A stretch of 64,000 bases of DNA. Origin: Archangium violaceum. GTDB lineage: Bacteria; Myxococcota; Myxococcia; Myxococcales; Myxococcaceae. Each line of letters opens with the position of its first letter. Positions within the stretch are counted from its first letter, which is position 1. Position numbers and translations under genes: made by a program. This document shows positions 9,057-17,787 of the stretch, piece after piece. The stretch spans positions 8,311,501-8,375,500 of the forward strand of contig NZ_CP069338.1 of assembly GCF_016859125.1 (NCBI RefSeq), read 5' to 3'. Below the pieces are notes generated by a model. It saw only the letters and a program-made list of their open reading frames with translations, ran no database searches and was not told the DNA's origin.

Positions 9057-9548
9057 CTACTGGCCGTGCTGCCGTTCCAGGTCGGCGTGGCGCATCACCA
9101 GGTTGTCCACCTGCACGAAGCCGCAGGCCTCGTAGAAGTCCCGCAGCTCCACCAGGGCGTAGGCGCTCACCTCGAGCCGCTTCACGCTCAACGCCCGGGC
9201 GCCACAGCGCTCGAGCACCTGCTGCATGAGCGCCCGGCCCACGCCGCGCCGCCGCCAGGTCTCCGTTACCACCAGCTCGTCCACCGTGGCGATGCGCCCA
9301 CGCAGCCTCAGCTGCGGCCGGTGCGACAGCGACACCATGCCCACGGGCCGATCCTGCGGGTCCGCCGCCACGAAGATTTCAATCTCCGGATGGCTGATGA
9401 CCCAATGGACCGTCTGGGCATCCGAGCCGTGGGCATAGCCCATTTCGCGCAGAAGGGAGGCCAGGCTCTCGGCATCACCGCGACGCGCGCGGCGGATGCG
9501 GAAGGGAGGAGCGTCCGGGGCAGGGTTTCTTGAGGGCGTCGATTGCAC
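9057..9548 (-). CDS. GNAT family N-acetyltransferase
   Basis: A GNAT fold of about 163 residues: FRIRRARRGDAESLASLLRE (beta1-alpha1), VDELVVTETWRRRGVGRAL (motif A, acetyl-CoA pyrophosphate loop RRRGVG) and ELRDFYEACGF (motif B). The substrate is unknown. The GTG at 9548 is preferred. An ATG at 9629 adds 27 residues of low-complexity basic sequence that overlaps a hairpin serving the neighbouring operon, so it is unlikely to be coding. The gene is downstream of the E1 pair on the same strand but separated by that hairpin. Confidence 0.85.
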   Translation of the reverse strand: MQSTPSRNPAPDAPPFRIRRARRGDAESLASLLREMGYAHGSDAQTVHWVISHPEIEIFVAADPQDRPVGMVSLSHRPQLRLRGRIATVDELVVTETWRRRGVGRALMQQVLERCGARALSVKRLEVSAYALVELRDFYEACGFVQVDNLVMRHADLERQHGQ

Positions 9549-9594
9549 GGCCCTCGCAGTGTAACCAAGGCGCGGGCAACCTCGCAAAGGCGGA

Positions 9595-9625
9595 GGGCGG
9601 CTCCGGGTGTTTATCCGGGCCGCCC
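9595..9625 (-). terminator. Hairpin after the E1 beta gene
   Basis: GGGCGGC (9595-9601) pairs with GCCGCCC (9619-9625), with additional CCGG/CCGG pairing inside the loop. It lies about 40 bases beyond the stop of the minus-strand E1 beta gene, where a terminator for the two-gene operon is expected. No U-run is visible. Confidence 0.5.
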
Positions 9626-9665
9626 CCACGCGCTTACGCTTACATCCCCACTCGCGGTGTGTGGC

Positions 9666-10721
9666 TCAGGGCTGCTCGGCCGCCAGTGCGCGGATGGCGG
9701 CGGTGATGTCCCCCTGCTGGGGGACCGAGGCCATCTCCAGCGTGTCCGCCAGGCCGATGCCCGGCACGAACTTGCCGGCCAGCAGCCGGGGTGGCGCCAT
9801 CAGCTTGTAGAAGAGCTCTTCCACCGTGCGGCGCACCAGGTGCTCACCGAAGTTGGTCACCTCGGTGTCCTCGTTCACGTACAGCACGCGGCCCGTCTTC
9901 TCCACGGAGCCCTTGATGAGCTCCCAGTCGTACGGCCACAGGGTGCGCATGTCGATGACCTCGGCGTCCACGCCCTCGCCGGCCAGGTCGTCCGCGGCCT
10001 TCTTGCACAGCGGCAGCGTGCGGCCGTAGCTCACCACCGTCACCTGCGAGCCCGCGCGCACCACCTTGCCCTTGCCGATGGGCACCGCGTAGGCCTCGAG
10101 CCGCGGCCACTGCGGCTTCCACTGCGAGCGGTCTCCCAGCGGCGCGTCGATCATCTTCGACAGCAGCTTCTCGTCGTCCGGCTCTCCCGGAATGCGCTCC
10201 TCGCCCTTGATGCGCAGCAGCGCCTTGGGCTCCAGGAACATGACGGGGTTGATCTCCTGGCAGGCGGAGATCATCAGGCCGTACGCATCCAGCGGGTTGG
10301 AGGGGATGACGATCTTCCATCCCGGGATGTGGGTCGCCGTCGCGTCGAAGGAGTGCGAGTGGTAGATGGAGCCGCGGATGCCGCTGCCCACCGGCGTCTT
10401 CACCACCATGGGGAGGTTCCAGTCCCCGTTGGTGGCCCAGCAGGTGTTGCCGGCGATCTTCAGCAGATCGATGGTGTTGTAGATGTAGTCGGCGAACTGG
10501 ATCTCCGCGACGGGCCTGGAGCCGGCCATGGCCAGACCGATGGCCATGCCGATGATGCCGCGCTCGTCCAGGGGCGAGTTCCACGCCGTCTTGAGGCCCT
10601 GCGTGGCGGTGAAGACGCCGCCCAGGGGCGGACCCACGTCCTCGCCGAAGATGTCGGTGACGCCGAGGTGCTCCTCGGCGTAGTGCAGGGCCATGCGAAC
10701 GGCCTGTGCCATGTTGGCCAT
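9666..10721 (-). CDS. 2-oxo acid dehydrogenase E1 component, beta subunit
   Basis: A 351-residue transketolase-like subunit. It forms an alpha2beta2 E1 with the gene upstream and decarboxylates a 2-oxo acid on thiamine diphosphate before transfer to E2 lipoate. Family landmarks are IFGEDVG near residue 24, ERGIIGMAIGLAMAG, EIQFADYIYN, GIRGSIYHSHS and the C-terminal TNFGEHLVRRTVEELF. It resembles branched-chain 2-oxo acid and pyruvate dehydrogenase beta subunits; the sequence alone does not settle the substrate. In Myxococcus the branched-chain enzyme makes starters for iso-fatty acids (established). The start lies three bases after the alpha gene stop. Confidence 0.9.
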   Translation of the reverse strand: MANMAQAVRMALHYAEEHLGVTDIFGEDVGPPLGGVFTATQGLKTAWNSPLDERGIIGMAIGLAMAGSRPVAEIQFADYIYNTIDLLKIAGNTCWATNGDWNLPMVVKTPVGSGIRGSIYHSHSFDATATHIPGWKIVIPSNPLDAYGLMISACQEINPVMFLEPKALLRIKGEERIPGEPDDEKLLSKMIDAPLGDRSQWKPQWPRLEAYAVPIGKGKVVRAGSQVTVVSYGRTLPLCKKAADDLAGEGVDAEVIDMRTLWPYDWELIKGSVEKTGRVLYVNEDTEVTNFGEHLVRRTVEELFYKLMAPPRLLAGKFVPGIGLADTLEMASVPQQGDITAAIRALAAEQP

Positions 10722-10724
10722 GGG

Positions 10725-11750
10725 TTACTTCCTCTCCGCGAAGATGTGGTTCCAGATGGTCTCGGGGGCCGGCAGCGGCTCCTCGCGGACCTGACGGGCC
10801 ATGGCGGCCATGTCCTCGGTGTAGCGGTTGCGCAGGTCGTCCATCTCCTTGCGCGAGAGGACGCCGTGCTTCTCCAGGCGCTCCTCGAAGAGGGCCAGGC
10901 AGTCCGTCTCGTTGCCCACGAAGTTGGCGCCGGACGCGGAGGAGTGGCCGTACAGGCGCGACACCATCGCCTCCATCAGGAACGGCTTGCGCTCCTTGCG
11001 CACGTACTCCATGGCCTCCCGCAGCTCCAGGTAGGCGTTGATGGGATCGTTCCCATCGATCGTCTTGGTGCGCATGTTGAAGGCCTTGCCGCGATCCGCC
11101 ACATGCGTCTCGCCGTGCTGGCCCTCGGCCGACGTGGAGATGCCCCACTTGTTGTTGGTGACGATGATGAGCACGGGCAGCTCGTTGCCGGGGCGCGAGC
11201 TCCACACCAGGCACGAGGCGAAATCGCCCTCGGCCGTGCCCGCGTCACCGCCGGTGACGATGGTGATGCCGTCGCCGCCGTGGCGCTTCTGCGCCAGCGC
11301 CGTGCCCGGGGCCATCACGTACTGCACCTCGATGGGCGAGGACACCGGGGCGATGTTCCACTCGCGCTTGGAGAAGTGGCCCGCGAAGTTGCGGCCGCCG
11401 GAGTAGGGATCAGACGCCACGTTCTTCATCTGCCGCAGGGCCCCGATGGGGTCCTCGCCCAGCGCCATCATCGTGGCTGACTGGCGGTAGTGCGCGTGCA
11501 GGTAGTCGTAGGCCGGGCCCTGGCCCTTCTTCATCAACAGGCCGAGGGGCACATTGAAGGCCTCCTCACCGGGGCCGCCGATCCAGAAGTAGCCGTGGCC
11601 CTGCTTGTACATCTGGATGAGGCGCTCTTCGAGGACGCGCGCCTTCACCATCAGGTCGTGCATCCGGACCAGGAGCTCCCGCTCGAGCGGAAGCGAGTCT
11701 TCTTCGCGATTCAGGAGGCGGGGTTTTGGCACGCGCGTCTCTCTCGTCAT
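10725..11750 (-). CDS. 2-oxo acid dehydrogenase E1 component, alpha subunit
   Basis: A 341-residue thiamine-diphosphate enzyme subunit. The ThDP/Mg motif is GDAGTAEGDF at about residues 168-177 and ends in TNNKWGIS about 30 residues later. GGPGEEAFNVPLG is the usual early helix, and RLYGHSSASG matches the phosphorylation-loop region. It pairs with the E1 beta gene 3 bases downstream. No E2 or E3 gene is adjacent. Branched-chain specificity is plausible but unproven. No promoter motif could be read in the 223-base gap upstream. Confidence 0.9.
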   Translation of the reverse strand: MTRETRVPKPRLLNREEDSLPLERELLVRMHDLMVKARVLEERLIQMYKQGHGYFWIGGPGEEAFNVPLGLLMKKGQGPAYDYLHAHYRQSATMMALGEDPIGALRQMKNVASDPYSGGRNFAGHFSKREWNIAPVSSPIEVQYVMAPGTALAQKRHGGDGITIVTGGDAGTAEGDFASCLVWSSRPGNELPVLIIVTNNKWGISTSAEGQHGETHVADRGKAFNMRTKTIDGNDPINAYLELREAMEYVRKERKPFLMEAMVSRLYGHSSASGANFVGNETDCLALFEERLEKHGVLSRKEMDDLRNRYTEDMAAMARQVREEPLPAPETIWNHIFAERK

Positions 11751-11973
11751 GGGTGGGAATCGGCGGCCCCCCTATAGCGCAAAGGTGCCCCGGAATCTCC
11801 AACGCCCCCGAGGATGAAATGTCCATCGGACATGCCGCGCTGCGGCGTAGGCGGAGGCCTCGTCACGAAGCGTTCACACCTGGCACGAGTCGTTACACGG
11901 ACGTGCCGGGAGGGCTGTTCGAAGCCAGCAGGCGGGCTGATGGGGGCGGGTGACCGGCCCGCGCGTCTCTCTC

Positions 11974-13332
11974 CTAACGGGAGCCCTCGCGCGTCGCTGG
12001 TGGCTCCGATGGGGGTTGCTCCCCGGGAGGGGGATCGGGCTGGGACTCCACGTCCCGCAGGGGGACCAGCCGCGAGAGCAGCGGCCCTCCGTGCTTGAGG
12101 CGCGCGATGCGCTGCGAAGGGTAGATGCCCCGCTGCCCCGTGAGGAGGTAGGCGGTGACGGTGACGATGACGACGTGGGGGAGGACGCCCGCCCCGAGCA
12201 GCTCCACGGCCATGAGGGACAGGGCCAGCGGAGTGTTGGCCGCGGCCCCGAAGAGCGCGGCGAGCCCCACGCCCGCCGCCAGGTCCAGCGGCAGACCGAG
12301 CAGCCGGGCCAGCACGTTGCCGAGCGCCGCGCCCACGAAGAAGAGGGGGGTTACCTCGCCCCCGAGGAAGCCGGCGCTCAGCGTGATGGCGGTGAAGAGC
12401 AGCTTGAGGGCGAAGGCCTCGGACGGAAGGGTGGGGTCCACGAAGGAGCGTTCGATGGTGGGCACGCCCAGGCCGAGGTAGTCGCTCGTGCCCACCCCCT
12501 TCCAGAGCACGACGATCAGGGCCCCGCCCAGGGCCATGCGCAGGGGGAGGGATGGGACGCTCTTCTCCAGCCGCTTCTTGAGGAAGTGGACCAGCTCCAC
12601 GAACACCACGGCCACCCCCGCCACCGCGACACCGAAGACGAGCCACTTGCCGAGCACCCCCGGCGTGAGGGGCAGCGCCGCCGGCGTGGGGTACACCGTG
12701 TGGTGGATGCCGAGCGAGCGGGTGACGAGGTCCCCCACCACCGAGGCCACCAGCGCCGGGACGAGGGCCTCGTAGCTCATGCGCCCCACGCAGACGACCT
12801 CGAGCCCGAAGACGGTGCCCGCGATGGGCGTGCCGAAGACGGAGCCGAAGCCCCCGGCGATGCCGGCGGCGAGCAGCTCGCGGCGGGTGTCGGGCGACAC
12901 GCGGAAGCGGTGCGCCACGGCGTCGGCGAGGCTCGCCCCCATCTGCACGGCGGTGCCCTCGCGCCCGGCGCTGCCTCCGAAGAGATGGGTGAGCACCGTC
13001 CCCAGCAGCACCATGGGCGCCATGCGCACGGGAATCTGCTTGTCACCTTCGTGCACCGTGTCGATGACGAGGTTGTTACCGCCCCGGATGGGGTTTCCCC
13101 ATCGGGCGTAGAGCGCACCGAGGACGAGGCCCGCCAGCGGCAGGGTATGGACGATGGCCTCGTGCGAGGTCCGGAAGTGCGTGGCCTGATCCAACAAATA
13201 CAGGAACACCGCCGAGGCCACGCCGCACACGGCACCCACCACGGAGCCGAGGGCGAGCCACTGCCCGAAGGAACGCGCGCGCTTGTTCAGGGACACCGCC
13301 AGCCCTGTAGGGTTTCCAGGGGGACGGGTCAA
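11974..13332 (-). CDS. ClC-family anion channel or antiporter
   Basis: A 452-residue polytopic protein. The ClC selectivity loops are visible: GGSAGREGTAVQMG at about residue 120 (the family gating glutamate is the E of GREG), GSVFGTPIAGTVFGLE at about 162, and LSAGFLGGEVTPLFFVGAALG at about 340. The usual GREGP proline is replaced by threonine and the first loop reads GGNNLVID. Both are, as far as I recall, more like the fluoride/proton CLC-F branch than chloride ClCs, so fluoride export is a possibility only. The C-terminus is an acidic-proline tail. No fluoride riboswitch pattern was recognised upstream. Confidence 0.85.
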   Translation of the reverse strand: MTRPPGNPTGLAVSLNKRARSFGQWLALGSVVGAVCGVASAVFLYLLDQATHFRTSHEAIVHTLPLAGLVLGALYARWGNPIRGGNNLVIDTVHEGDKQIPVRMAPMVLLGTVLTHLFGGSAGREGTAVQMGASLADAVAHRFRVSPDTRRELLAAGIAGGFGSVFGTPIAGTVFGLEVVCVGRMSYEALVPALVASVVGDLVTRSLGIHHTVYPTPAALPLTPGVLGKWLVFGVAVAGVAVVFVELVHFLKKRLEKSVPSLPLRMALGGALIVVLWKGVGTSDYLGLGVPTIERSFVDPTLPSEAFALKLLFTAITLSAGFLGGEVTPLFFVGAALGNVLARLLGLPLDLAAGVGLAALFGAAANTPLALSLMAVELLGAGVLPHVVIVTVTAYLLTGQRGIYPSQRIARLKHGGPLLSRLVPLRDVESQPDPPPGEQPPSEPPATREGSR

Positions 13333-13501
13333 TCCCGAAGGACCTCACTACCAGCGAAGTTCCGCCCGGACCCGTCGCGAGTCCACCCCTCTGTGTTCCA
13401 ACAGGGGGGACTCGCCTGGCAGGAAAAGTGCGCTAGAGTCGCGGCCTCTCAGAGTCCGATAGCCGTCGCGCTCCCCCCCAAGCGCCGAACAGAGTCCTGC
13501 C

Positions 13502-15244
13502 TTGTCCAACGCCCCTCTGCCCTCCCAACCCCCCCCTGGTGGGCCGGTCGAGCATCCGGAGTCTACCCTTACCGGTACCGCCACCCGTGTGGCGGGCACT
13601 ACCTCGACGACGCTCTCTCCCCTCTATCCAGAGATGACGGGCACCATCGTGGCCCCCCTGGAAGCCGGCGAGCTCCCCGATGTGGCCGCCATCCGCGGGC
13701 TCCGGTTGGATCAGCTCCTCTTCGTCACCACCGGCGTGCTGGTGGGCGTCATCGTGGGCCTGCTCGCCTCCGTGGCCTGGGTGTCCACCAAGTCCCAGTT
13801 CGAGGAGACGTCGGGGCGCTTCACCGAGCAGGTCCAGAACCAGGCCACCGAGCTCGGCCAGACGCTCAGCCATACCCTGTCGCTCACCTCGGCCACCTCG
13901 CTGCGCGACAACAACTACGCCTTCCTCTCCGAGGTGGCGCGCTCCATCATCGCCGACAACCCCAACATCCTCCGCGTGCAGATCTACGACGCGGACAGCC
14001 AGCTCGCGGCGGACTCGTCGCCGGAGGCGAAGCTGGGCACCTCCACCGAGCGCAAGCCGGAGCGGCGCTGGGCCAGCGCGCTCTACCAGGGCAAGCCCAT
14101 CATCGAGTACCAGGAGCCCATCGACTACGGCTCCCAGAGCGGCCAGGGCGTGGTCGTCATCAGCTATTCGCTGGAGTCCCTGCAGAAGCAGCTCCACGAG
14201 CTGGAGACGTCCAAGCAGGAGTCGCTGCGCCGCAACACCACCACCATGGCCGGACTGGGTGTGGGCTTCCTGCTGGTGGCCGGTGTGCTGGTGGCCATCC
14301 AGAGCCGCCGCATCACCCGGCCCCTGGGCGTGCTCACCGGCAAGGTGATGCAGCTGGCCGCTGGAGACCTGGGCGCGCGCGCCGAGGTGGTGCGGGGCGC
14401 CGGGCGCGAGGTGACCACGCTCGGGGTGGTGTTCAACCACATGGCCGAGCGCATCAACGTGCTGCTCGAGGACGTGCGCGCCAAGGCCCAGCTCGAGCGC
14501 GACGTGTCGCTCGCGCGCACCGTGCAGGAGACGCTCCTTCCCGGCCGCGAGGGCTTCCAGGCGGGCCCGCTGCGCATCGCCGGCCTCGTCGTCACCGCGG
14601 ACGCGTGCGGCGGCGACTGGTGGACGCGCGCCGCCCTGGATGATCGGCGCGTGGTGATCGGCATCGGCGACGTCACCGGCCACGGCCTCGCCACCGCCCT
14701 GGTGGCCACCAGCGCCACCAGCGGCTTCGCCGCGGCCATGACGATGCGCCCGCCCGCGGAGATCTCCGCCCAACTCCTCATCACCTCGCTCAACGTCACC
14801 ATGGCCCACGTGGGCCGGGGCGAGCACCAGATGTCGAGCGCGCTGGCCGTCATCGACGTGCAGACGGGCGTCATCGACTACGCGAGCGGCGGCCACCCCA
14901 GCCCCATCGTCTTCAACCGCAATACCCGCCAGGTGGCCTCGCTGCCGGCGCGCGGCGCGCTGCTGGGCGCCTCCGCCAGCTCCCAGTACGCCTCGCGCCA
15001 GGCCCAGCTGCGGCCCGGTGACGTCATCGTGTGGTACACGGACGGCCTCACCGAGTCCCGTGACGCCAGCCAGAAGCAATACGGTACCCAGCGCCTGGCC
15101 TCCGCCCTCCAGGTCAACGCCCACCTGTCCGCCGAGGCCCTGCGCGATGCCATCCTGGCCGATGCGCGTGCTTTCAGCGCCGGCCTCAAGGCGCAGGATG
15201 ACATCACCGTGGTCGTCGCCGAGTTCAGCCCCGCCTCCCCATGA
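13502..15244 (+). CDS. Membrane sensor with HAMP and SpoIIE-type PP2C phosphatase
   Basis: A 580-residue protein starting at a TTG. A transmembrane helix at about residues 72-95 and another at about 249-268 enclose a periplasmic sensor of about 150 residues. A HAMP segment (RRITRPLGVL, then GDLGARAEV) leads to a SpoIIE-like PP2C domain: VQETLLPG, ACGGDWWTR (first metal-binding Asp), GIGDVTGHGLATAL, ASGGHPSP, VWYTDGLTES and the closing KAQDDITVVVAE. Such phosphatases dephosphorylate STAS-type anti-anti-sigma factors in partner-switching circuits. Two ATGA overlaps couple it to the TPR and PhnD-like genes downstream, so those may supply its input. Confidence 0.88.
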   Translation: MSNAPLPSQPPPGGPVEHPESTLTGTATRVAGTTSTTLSPLYPEMTGTIVAPLEAGELPDVAAIRGLRLDQLLFVTTGVLVGVIVGLLASVAWVSTKSQFEETSGRFTEQVQNQATELGQTLSHTLSLTSATSLRDNNYAFLSEVARSIIADNPNILRVQIYDADSQLAADSSPEAKLGTSTERKPERRWASALYQGKPIIEYQEPIDYGSQSGQGVVVISYSLESLQKQLHELETSKQESLRRNTTTMAGLGVGFLLVAGVLVAIQSRRITRPLGVLTGKVMQLAAGDLGARAEVVRGAGREVTTLGVVFNHMAERINVLLEDVRAKAQLERDVSLARTVQETLLPGREGFQAGPLRIAGLVVTADACGGDWWTRAALDDRRVVIGIGDVTGHGLATALVATSATSGFAAAMTMRPPAEISAQLLITSLNVTMAHVGRGEHQMSSALAVIDVQTGVIDYASGGHPSPIVFNRNTRQVASLPARGALLGASASSQYASRQAQLRPGDVIVWYTDGLTESRDASQKQYGTQRLASALQVNAHLSAEALRDAILADARAFSAGLKAQDDITVVVAEFSPASP

Positions 15245-17787
15245 GTCGCATGAGACGCCTCTTCCGACCCCCCGTCCGCCGCCTCGTCGCGGCCCTCGTC
15301 GTCGCGCATTCGCTCGCCGGAACGGCCGCGTTCGCCCAGTACCGCCCACCCCCTATGACCGAGTCGCAGCGGCTCGTCCGGGAAGGTGAGTCGGCCCAGG
15401 TGGACGCCAGCGCCGCCGCCGCCTCGGGCGACAAGAAGCGCGCCGAGACCAAGTACCGCAAGGCCCTGGAGCTCTTCGAGAAGGCGCTCGCCGCCGAGCC
15501 GACCTCCGTGCCGGCCGCCGCGGGCCTGGGCGCCGTGGGCCTCGCCCTCCAGGACTACGCCCGCGTCGCCGAGCGCCTGGCCCCGGTGTACGCGGCCAAC
15601 CGCGACTCGCTCGACCTGGCCTATCCGCTGGGCATCTCGCTCTTCAAGCTCAAGCGCTACGAGGAGGCGGTGCCGGTGCTGCAGCAGGTGACCGTGGCCA
15701 ACCAGCCCGAGCACCTGCTCGTCCACTACTACCTGGGCAGCTACTACGCCCTCATCGCGATGGATGGTGACGCGACGGTGGCGGAGCTGCAGGCCTACCT
15801 GGCCCAGCGCCCGGAGCGGATCGCCGGCAACGACCATCAAATCCACGAGCTGCTCGGCCGCGGCCACCTGCTGAGGAACGACCCGGCCGCGGCGCGCCTG
15901 TCCTTCGAGCGGGCCCAGGTGGGCCGGGCCGAGTCCGTCTCCATCCAGATGGGGCTGGGCGCGGTGCTGGAGCTGGAAGGCAAGCTGGCCGAGGCCATGG
16001 CGCTGCTCGAGGGCCTCACCGTGCGCTTCCCGCAGGTGCCCGAGGTCCGCGAGCGCCTGGGGCGGCTGTTGCTGGAATCGAAGGATCTGCCGCGCGCCGA
16101 GGTGCAGGCGCTGGCGCTGGTGAAGCTGGGCGGCACGCCGGCGGCGCACATGCTGCTGGGTGACGTGCGGCTGGCCCAGGGCCGTCCCGCCGAGGCGGAG
16201 ACCGAGTACCGCAAGGTGCTGGAGCAGGTCCCGAACGACGTGACCGCGCAGATCGCCGTGGGCATGGCGCTGCAGCAGCAGGGCCGCAACGAGGAGGCCA
16301 TCTCCTTCCTGGAGGGCGCCGTGCAGTCGGGCGCGGACAGCCTGGAGCTGTGGGCCACGCTCGGCAGCGTCAATCGCCGCGCCGGCCGCTACGCGCGCGC
16401 CGTGGAAGTGCACCGCCGCGTGCTGGAGATGACCCCCAAGCAGGCGCTCGGTTACGTGCTGCTGGGCGCGGACCACTTCGCCACCGGCCAGTGGGACCTG
16501 ACCATCGACGACTACACCCACGCCCTCAAGCTGGAGCCGGAGCACGCCGAGGCGAAGAAGTGGCTGGCCCGCGCGCTGGCCCACCGCGCCCGGGATCGGG
16601 CCGGCAACGGGCGCGTGGATGACGCCGTGCGCGACCTGCGCCGTGCCTTCGATCTGGAGCGCTCGTCCGCCATGGCGCGCCGGTTGGGCGCCGTCCTCCT
16701 TCAGCAGGGCTCCTACGCCGAGGCCCGCAAGGTAATGGAGCAGGGCGTGCAGATGCCCGAGGCCGCCTGGCGCGAGCACCTGCTGCTCGGCTACGCGCGG
16801 CTGGGCGCGGGCGCTCCCAAGGAGGCGCTCGAGTCCTTCGAGACGGCTGGACGGATGGCCCCGGACGTGGCCTCGCTGGCCGACGTATCCGCCGGCTCGG
16901 CCCTCGCGGAGCTGGAGCTCGGGCAGGTGGATGCCGCCCTCAAGCGGCTGGCCGAGCCCGGCACCTCCAAGCGCGCCATCGAGGTGACGCGCGCCAACCT
17001 CTCGCGCGCCCACCTGCGTCGCGCCTTCGCCCGCCTGGAGGCCGGTGACGGCGCGGGCGCCCGCCAGGACGTGGAGTCCGCGGAGCGCGCCGGGGTCGGT
17101 GGCGGCTCGTCCAGCCTGGGCCGTCTGGCCGCCTTCGCCAAGGCGCTCGCCCAGGCGGAGGAGGGCCGCTTCGCGGAAGCGAGCGCGGGCCTCAAGCGCT
17201 CGCTCACCCCCACGCCCGAGTGGGCCCGTCCCAACACCCGTCAGCTCGCCGACGCCTTCGTCCTCTACCGCCGCGATCTGCTGCCACAGGCGCGCAGGGC
17301 GCTCACGGCCGCCACGAAGCGCCCCATCCCCGAGCAGGCGCAATGGACGGCGGCCTTCACCAGCGCGCTCCACCGCCGCGAGGCCGAGCGCGCCTATGCG
17401 TCCGGCAACATGAGGGCCGCGGAGAAGGCCCTCAAGGCCGCGCTGGCCCTCTCGCCGGACAGCGCCGCCCTGCAGCACAACCTCGCCTGCGTCGCCTACC
17501 GCGGCAAGAAGACCGCGGACGCCGTGGCCATCTGGCGCAAGCTCGAGGGCACCGTGCCCCAGGCCACGCTCAACCTGGGCATCGACGCCCAGGAGCGCCG
17601 CCGCGAGATGGGCGAGGCCGTGGATTCCTATCGCCGCTACCTCGCCTCGGGCGGGCCGCGCGCCGCCGCCGTCCGGGAGTGGAAGGATCGCCTGCAGATG
17701 ATCTACGGCCTGTCCGAGCCGGCGAACCCCGCCCCGACCTCCAACCCCGAGCCCTCCAGCGCCACCGCTTCGGATATCACGCCATGA
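15241..17787 (+). CDS. TPR-repeat protein, exported
   Basis: An 848-residue protein built almost entirely of 34-residue tetratricopeptide-like helices (for example AEAETEYRKVLEQVPND and YARAVEVHRRVLEMTP). The N-terminus has a basic start and a hydrophobic stretch ending in AFAQ, a plausible signal peptide. The ATG at 15241 overlaps the upstream phosphatase stop (ATGA), and its own stop overlaps the start of the PhnD-like gene. TPR proteins scaffold protein complexes; the partner here is presumably a product of the same operon. Specific function unknown. Confidence 0.85.
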   Translation: MSRMRRLFRPPVRRLVAALVVAHSLAGTAAFAQYRPPPMTESQRLVREGESAQVDASAAAASGDKKRAETKYRKALELFEKALAAEPTSVPAAAGLGAVGLALQDYARVAERLAPVYAANRDSLDLAYPLGISLFKLKRYEEAVPVLQQVTVANQPEHLLVHYYLGSYYALIAMDGDATVAELQAYLAQRPERIAGNDHQIHELLGRGHLLRNDPAAARLSFERAQVGRAESVSIQMGLGAVLELEGKLAEAMALLEGLTVRFPQVPEVRERLGRLLLESKDLPRAEVQALALVKLGGTPAAHMLLGDVRLAQGRPAEAETEYRKVLEQVPNDVTAQIAVGMALQQQGRNEEAISFLEGAVQSGADSLELWATLGSVNRRAGRYARAVEVHRRVLEMTPKQALGYVLLGADHFATGQWDLTIDDYTHALKLEPEHAEAKKWLARALAHRARDRAGNGRVDDAVRDLRRAFDLERSSAMARRLGAVLLQQGSYAEARKVMEQGVQMPEAAWREHLLLGYARLGAGAPKEALESFETAGRMAPDVASLADVSAGSALAELELGQVDAALKRLAEPGTSKRAIEVTRANLSRAHLRRAFARLEAGDGAGARQDVESAERAGVGGGSSSLGRLAAFAKALAQAEEGRFAEASAGLKRSLTPTPEWARPNTRQLADAFVLYRRDLLPQARRALTAATKRPIPEQAQWTAAFTSALHRREAERAYASGNMRAAEKALKAALALSPDSAALQHNLACVAYRGKKTADAVAIWRKLEGTVPQATLNLGIDAQERRREMGEAVDSYRRYLASGGPRAAAVREWKDRLQMIYGLSEPANPAPTSNPEPSSATASDITP

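Noticed and set aside
9549-9629. N-terminal extension of the GNAT gene from ATG 9629
   Set aside because: The added residues are basic low-complexity sequence and overlap the hairpin that follows the E1 beta gene.
13333-13501. Fluoride riboswitch upstream of the ClC gene
   Set aside because: The conserved core pattern of that riboswitch was not found on the minus strand in this gap.
13433-17478. Long minus-strand ORFs of 638 and 866 codons
   Set aside because: They lie antisense to clear phosphatase and TPR genes, have Gly/Arg/His-rich translations with no fold-like pattern, and are the usual third-position GC shadows.
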